This document shows positions 6,875 to 10,000 of a DNA stretch of 10,000 bases, piece by piece. Every line of letters begins with the position of its first letter. Position 1 is the stretch's first letter. A model generated the notes under the pieces. The model did not search any database. It was not told the origin of the DNA and worked only from the letters and a program-made list of their open reading frames with translations. The stretch lies in assembly GCA_020217065.1 (NCBI GenBank), contig JAIWOB010000090.1:1-10000 (forward strand), written 5' to 3'. The DNA is from Chloroflexota bacterium (GTDB lineage: Bacteria; Chloroflexota; Anaerolineae; Anaerolineales; Villigracilaceae). Made by a program: the position numbers and the translations under genes.

Positions 6875-8212
6875 ATGAATAGTATGAACCGTCATCCGCG
6901 AATCCGTCAAGCCCCTTGGTACGCCCTTATCGGCGCCGCCTTCGGTTTCACTTTTCCCGTCATCGGAACGGCTCTTCAAGTTTTATTTTCGAGACAGCCC
7001 ATTACCCTCGCCAATATGCTCCAGGCGCAGAGCGACTTTCCCTTGCTATGGGTGGTGGACACCGCGCCCATCGTGATTGGACTGCTCGCGGGGTACGCTG
7101 GCTTAAAGCAGGACGCGCTGGAAAACATCAACGACCAACTGCGCGCCAACGAAATCGAGTTAAAGAAATCCCAAACAAGCCTGGAAGAGCGCGTCCAAGA
7201 GCGCACCGCCCAATTGGAGGAAGCCAACCGCGCCAACGAGCGCCGCAACGCTCAACTTGAGACGATTGCGCGAATTGCCCGCGCGATTAATTCAATTCAG
7301 CGAATGGAAGAACTTCTTCCGAAAACCGCAGAGGCGATTTCGGAACAATTTGGGTTTTATTCCACCGGCGTCTTTCTGCTCGACCAGGCTGGAGAATACG
7401 CCCTCCTGGCTGCCGCCAGCGGTCCAGGCGGAGAGCGGATGCTTCAACGCAATCCAAAATTCCAGGTTGGAACAGGCGGAATTGTAGGTTTCGTCGCTAA
7501 AAACGGGCTGCCCCGCGTCGCCCTTAATATTGACAATAGCGGCGACCCCGACTTGCCGGAAACCCGCTCTGAAGCCGCGCTTCCCCTGCGTATCGGCAAC
7601 GTTGTGTTTGGCGTCCTGAACGTACACAGCGCGGAGCCCAACGCCTTTAGCGATGAGGATATTAACCTCCTCGCCATCCTTTCCGACCAGGTAAGCGTCG
7701 CCATTCAAAACGCGCGCTCCTATGAAAAACTCCAGGAGGCGCTTACACAAGCGGAGGCGGCAAACGCGCAAAGCGCCAAACAGCGGTGGAGTCAACTCCA
7801 ATCCAGCGCCATGCCGCAAGGATATTATTTCGACGGCATCGAAGCCAGAAAGATTGAAGATTCGAAGGCGGAATACGCCAGCGTCTTCTCCGTGCCGCTG
7901 ACCCTGCGCGGCGTCCGCATCGGCGTTTTGCGGCTGAACAGCCCCGACCCGTCGCGGGAATGGAGCGAAGATGAAAAAGACATGGCGCGCGCCGCAGCCG
8001 AACGCGCCGCCATTGCGGTGGAAAACGCGCGCTTGTTGTTGGAATCGCAGCAAAGGGTCGTAAAAGAACAAACCATCGGCGGCATCTCGGCAAAAATCGG
8101 CAGCCAGAACGACCTTGAAAGCCTGCTTCAAACCGCCGTTCAGGAATTGGGCGCCGCGCTGTCCGACACGGATATCGCCATTCAAATTTTTAGAGACAAG
8201 CCAGGGTTATAA
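6875..8212 (+). CDS. 2-TM membrane protein with a divergent GAF and half GAF
   Basis: Likely a membrane-anchored member of the same family and the shortest complete one (445 aa). The start at 6875 has poor ribosome-site support; the in-frame ATG at 6884 would remove only three residues. Two hydrophobic segments at about 15-37 and 56-76. The second carries P-L-L-W-V-V-D-T-A-P, a motif I recall from two-TM heads of some histidine kinases and cyclases, though I cannot confirm this. Coiled coil about 80-140, full GAF about 143-284. It departs from its paralogues: S163 and P194 replace two conserved His, S-G-P-G-G replaces S-E-G-G, and the loop before P-D-L-P-E-T-R-S-E is four residues shorter. 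Linker W305 followed by G-Y-Y-F-D-G. Half GAF about 330-390. Tail 397-438. No Cys and no output domain. Confidence 0.91.
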   Translation: MNSMNRHPRIRQAPWYALIGAAFGFTFPVIGTALQVLFSRQPITLANMLQAQSDFPLLWVVDTAPIVIGLLAGYAGLKQDALENINDQLRANEIELKKSQTSLEERVQERTAQLEEANRANERRNAQLETIARIARAINSIQRMEELLPKTAEAISEQFGFYSTGVFLLDQAGEYALLAAASGPGGERMLQRNPKFQVGTGGIVGFVAKNGLPRVALNIDNSGDPDLPETRSEAALPLRIGNVVFGVLNVHSAEPNAFSDEDINLLAILSDQVSVAIQNARSYEKLQEALTQAEAANAQSAKQRWSQLQSSAMPQGYYFDGIEARKIEDSKAEYASVFSVPLTLRGVRIGVLRLNSPDPSREWSEDEKDMARAAAERAAIAVENARLLLESQQRVVKEQTIGGISAKIGSQNDLESLLQTAVQELGAALSDTDIAIQIFRDKPGL

Positions 8213-8229
8213 AAGCCCGGGAGAACGCC

Positions 8230-9963
8230 ATGTTTTTAAGAGTTTCAAATTACCTTAAAAGCGAGAACGACGAAGACCCTTCCTTCATCCGATTGACGCG
8301 CAACATCGTGATTTTCATGATGCTGGTCAACGCCGCCGTGCTGCCTTTGGTCACAGGCTGGGTGGGCGGGGAAGGGGCGAGAAACCCGCTGGCGTTTGCC
8401 GTTTTGACAATCACCCTGATTTTAGAGGGAATTTCCCTGTATCTGGTTTTGCGGGGAAATCTATATATGGCGAAAATCGTCGTCCCGCTGGCGTTGATTG
8501 CGGCAATTACAATCATTTCGCTCGACCTCAATGGATTGAAAAGCGACGCGCTGCTGGGACTGCCGATTGTACTGGTGGTTTCCGCCATCCTGTTGGGACA
8601 AAGTTTTCTCGTCCTCATCGTTCCCATCGCCCTTTTTGCGGTTATCCTCATCGCCATTGTGGACTTAAGCGGGCGAATTCCATTCACGCCTTCCAGCCTG
8701 GGCGACGCGATTATCGTTCCCGTTTTACTCATTGGGAGCGCGGCGGCGATTGAATTAATGAGCGGCAGGCTCGCGGAAAGCGTCCGCCGCGCGCGCGAAA
8801 GCGAAAGGTTATACCGGGAAGAAAACGTCGAGTTGAACGAATTGCGCGCTGTCTTGGAAGAACGCGTCAGACAACGCACGGAGGAATTGGACGCCGCCAA
8901 TCGTTCCAATCAGCGGCGCGCCCGCCAGTTCGAAGCCATCGCGCAAGCGAACCGCGCCATTGCCTCCGTTCAGGACCTCGACACGCTCCTGCCGCGTATC
9001 GCGCAAGTCATCAGCGAGCGCTTCAATTTCTATCACACCGGCATTTTCCTCATAGACAAAGAGCGCCGCTTCGCCGTTTTGAGAGCGGCAAGCAGCGAAG
9101 GCGGAAGAAAAATGTTGGAGCGCGGGCATAAACTGGAAATCGGTCAGTCGAGCATCGTGGGCTTTGTCGCCGCGACAAACCAGCCGCGCATCGCCCTCGA
9201 TGTCGGCGGCGACCCGGTTCACTTCGAAAACCCCGACCTGCCTCAAACGCATTCTGAAATCGCCCTGCCGCTGCAATATGAAGGGCGAATTCTCGGCGTC
9301 TTGGACGTGCAAAGCGACGAACCAGAGGCTTTTGGACAGGATGACGTAGAAGTTCTATCCACGCTCGCCGCCCAGGTGTCTATCGCCATCCAAAACGCCT
9401 TAACGCTTGAGAACGCCCAAAAGGCGCTCTCCGAGTCGAGGCTTGCGTTTGAACAGAGCGTGCATGAAGCCTGGCGGCTGATGCGCCCCAAAGCCGCCCG
9501 CACAGGATTCCGCTTTAACGAGGCGGGCCTCGCCCCTCTGGAAGAGAATTTGGACGGAGACCACATCCGCGAGGCAATCTCCAAAGGACAAGCCGTTCTC
9601 GCAAGAGAAAAAGATGAGGCAAAAAAACTAGCCGTTCCCATTCGCCTGCGCGGACAGGTGGTTGGCGCGCTGCACGTGCAAGCGCGCAACCGGCGCAGCC
9701 TGACAAGCGACGACCTCGACATTGCCCAGGCGATTATGGAACGCTTGTCGCTTGCGATTGAAACCGCCACCCTGATTCAATCCACGCAGCATCGCGCAGA
9801 CATCGAACGGCTTACCGCGCAAATTTCGTCCAGAATCGGCTCCTCCACCCGCTTCGAGACCATTTTGCAGACCGCCGCAGAGGAACTCAGCAAGGCGCTG
9901 GGCGGTTCGGACGTTCTGGTGCAAATTGAACCGCTTTCCGTCGAAATGGAAATCGAGGGCTAA
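8230..9963 (+). CDS. 6-TM membrane protein with GAF and half-GAF domains
   Basis: Likely a membrane sensor whose head resembles that of the fourth gene. ATG at 8230 follows GGGAG at 8219-8223 with a 6-nt spacer, a good site. A polar N-terminus of about 20 residues precedes hydrophobic segments at about 25-43, 53-73, 82-97, 107-123, 127-145 and 160-175. G-L-K-S-D-A at 102-107 corresponds to G-I-R-G-D-A in the fourth gene. Coiled coil about 185-246 with L-E-E-R-V-R-Q-R-T-E-E-L at 209-220. Full GAF about 248-394 with H269 and H300; the usual T-R-S-E is T-H-S-E (H341). Linker W415. Half GAF about 442-520, tail 525-567, then an acidic end. No Cys and no enzymatic domain. Ten nt separate it from the next start. 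Confidence 0.92.
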   Translation: MFLRVSNYLKSENDEDPSFIRLTRNIVIFMMLVNAAVLPLVTGWVGGEGARNPLAFAVLTITLILEGISLYLVLRGNLYMAKIVVPLALIAAITIISLDLNGLKSDALLGLPIVLVVSAILLGQSFLVLIVPIALFAVILIAIVDLSGRIPFTPSSLGDAIIVPVLLIGSAAAIELMSGRLAESVRRARESERLYREENVELNELRAVLEERVRQRTEELDAANRSNQRRARQFEAIAQANRAIASVQDLDTLLPRIAQVISERFNFYHTGIFLIDKERRFAVLRAASSEGGRKMLERGHKLEIGQSSIVGFVAATNQPRIALDVGGDPVHFENPDLPQTHSEIALPLQYEGRILGVLDVQSDEPEAFGQDDVEVLSTLAAQVSIAIQNALTLENAQKALSESRLAFEQSVHEAWRLMRPKAARTGFRFNEAGLAPLEENLDGDHIREAISKGQAVLAREKDEAKKLAVPIRLRGQVVGALHVQARNRRSLTSDDLDIAQAIMERLSLAIETATLIQSTQHRADIERLTAQISSRIGSSTRFETILQTAAEELSKALGGSDVLVQIEPLSVEMEIEG

Positions 9964-9973
9964 GGAAGGGCAA

Positions 9974-10000
9974 ATGAAAAAAAGTCTCTTTCTCGGCATC
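9974..10000 (+). CDS. Start of a downstream gene, probably exported (3' partial)
   Basis: Nine codons, reading M-K-K-S-L-F-L-G-I, follow a strong ribosome site AAGGAAGGG at 9962-9970, 3 nt before the ATG. Two Lys and then a hydrophobic run are typical of a signal peptide or lipoprotein leader, and unlike the starts of the GAF proteins before it. The close spacing suggests the same operon. If confirmed, it would be the first non-GAF member and might be a periplasmic partner. Too little is present to name it. Confidence 0.6.

Noticed and set aside
7292..8185. Long open frame on the minus strand (about 297 codons) opposite the fifth gene
   Set aside because: It lies wholly inside a gene with clear GAF homology on the plus strand, and its translation shows no recognisable domain. 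Long antisense frames are expected from G/C-ending codon bias.
8250..8909. Minus-strand open frame (about 219 codons) opposite the 6-TM head of the sixth gene
   Set aside because: It mirrors the hydrophobic plus-strand segment and gives a Ser/Thr/Arg-rich translation without a family resemblance. The plus-strand gene explains the region.
2..9963. Phytochrome or cyanobacteriochrome-type bilin-binding GAF domains
   Set aside because: No Cys is present in any GAF domain, and the family's typical chromophore-pocket motifs are not visible.

Overview
The window is a dense, single-strand (+) gene array. It holds six consecutive members of one paralogous family of membrane-anchored GAF-domain signalling proteins (about 3,280 residues in total) and the first nine codons of a seventh gene. 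The first member is cut by the left edge. No RNA gene, transposase, CRISPR array or minus-strand gene is supported. The DNA is moderately GC-rich with G/C-ending codons and no obvious change of composition between genes. The GAF subtype (H-V-G-I-F near the start, then S-E-G-G, G-I-V-G-Y-V and N-P-D-L-P-x-T-R-S-E) and the long runs of GAF paralogues fit a Chloroflexota (Anaerolineae-like) bacterium. That assignment rests on recalled family style, not on a search.

Layout: (1) 2-1234, HAMP remnant-GAF-half GAF, 5' partial; (2) 1231-2772, 4-TM head; (3) 2782-5106, double Cache (dCache) periplasmic sensor plus HAMP; (4) 5165-6850, 6-TM head; (5) 6875-8212, 2-TM head with a divergent GAF; (6) 8230-9963, 6-TM head related to that of gene 4; (7) 9974-10000+, start of a probably exported protein. 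Gaps are -4, 9, 58, 24, 17 and 10 nt, so the set looks like one operon. The only possible internal promoter or attenuator is the 58-nt gap 5107-5164. No gene-free stretch exceeds 60 nt.

All six proteins share one cytoplasmic plan: a coiled coil containing L-E-x-R-V-x-x-R-T-x-x-L, a complete GAF domain, a linker (usually with one Trp), the C-terminal half of a second GAF, and a tail of about 45 residues that looks like the first helix and strand of a GAF and then stops. None has a visible histidine kinase, GGDEF, EAL, methyl-accepting, phosphatase or DNA-binding domain. The input heads differ widely while the cytoplasmic part is conserved. The simplest reading, which is inference, is a set of interchangeable sensors feeding a shared partner encoded elsewhere, possibly through coiled-coil or GAF hetero-oligomers.

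The most useful leads are: the output-less array itself; the half GAF plus truncated GAF start, which might form a circularly permuted or swapped GAF; a dCache pocket in gene 3 that matches the amino-acid-binding signature except for Lys in place of Arg; near-total absence of cysteine; and gene 5, whose first GAF has lost two His residues and a loop segment kept by the other five.
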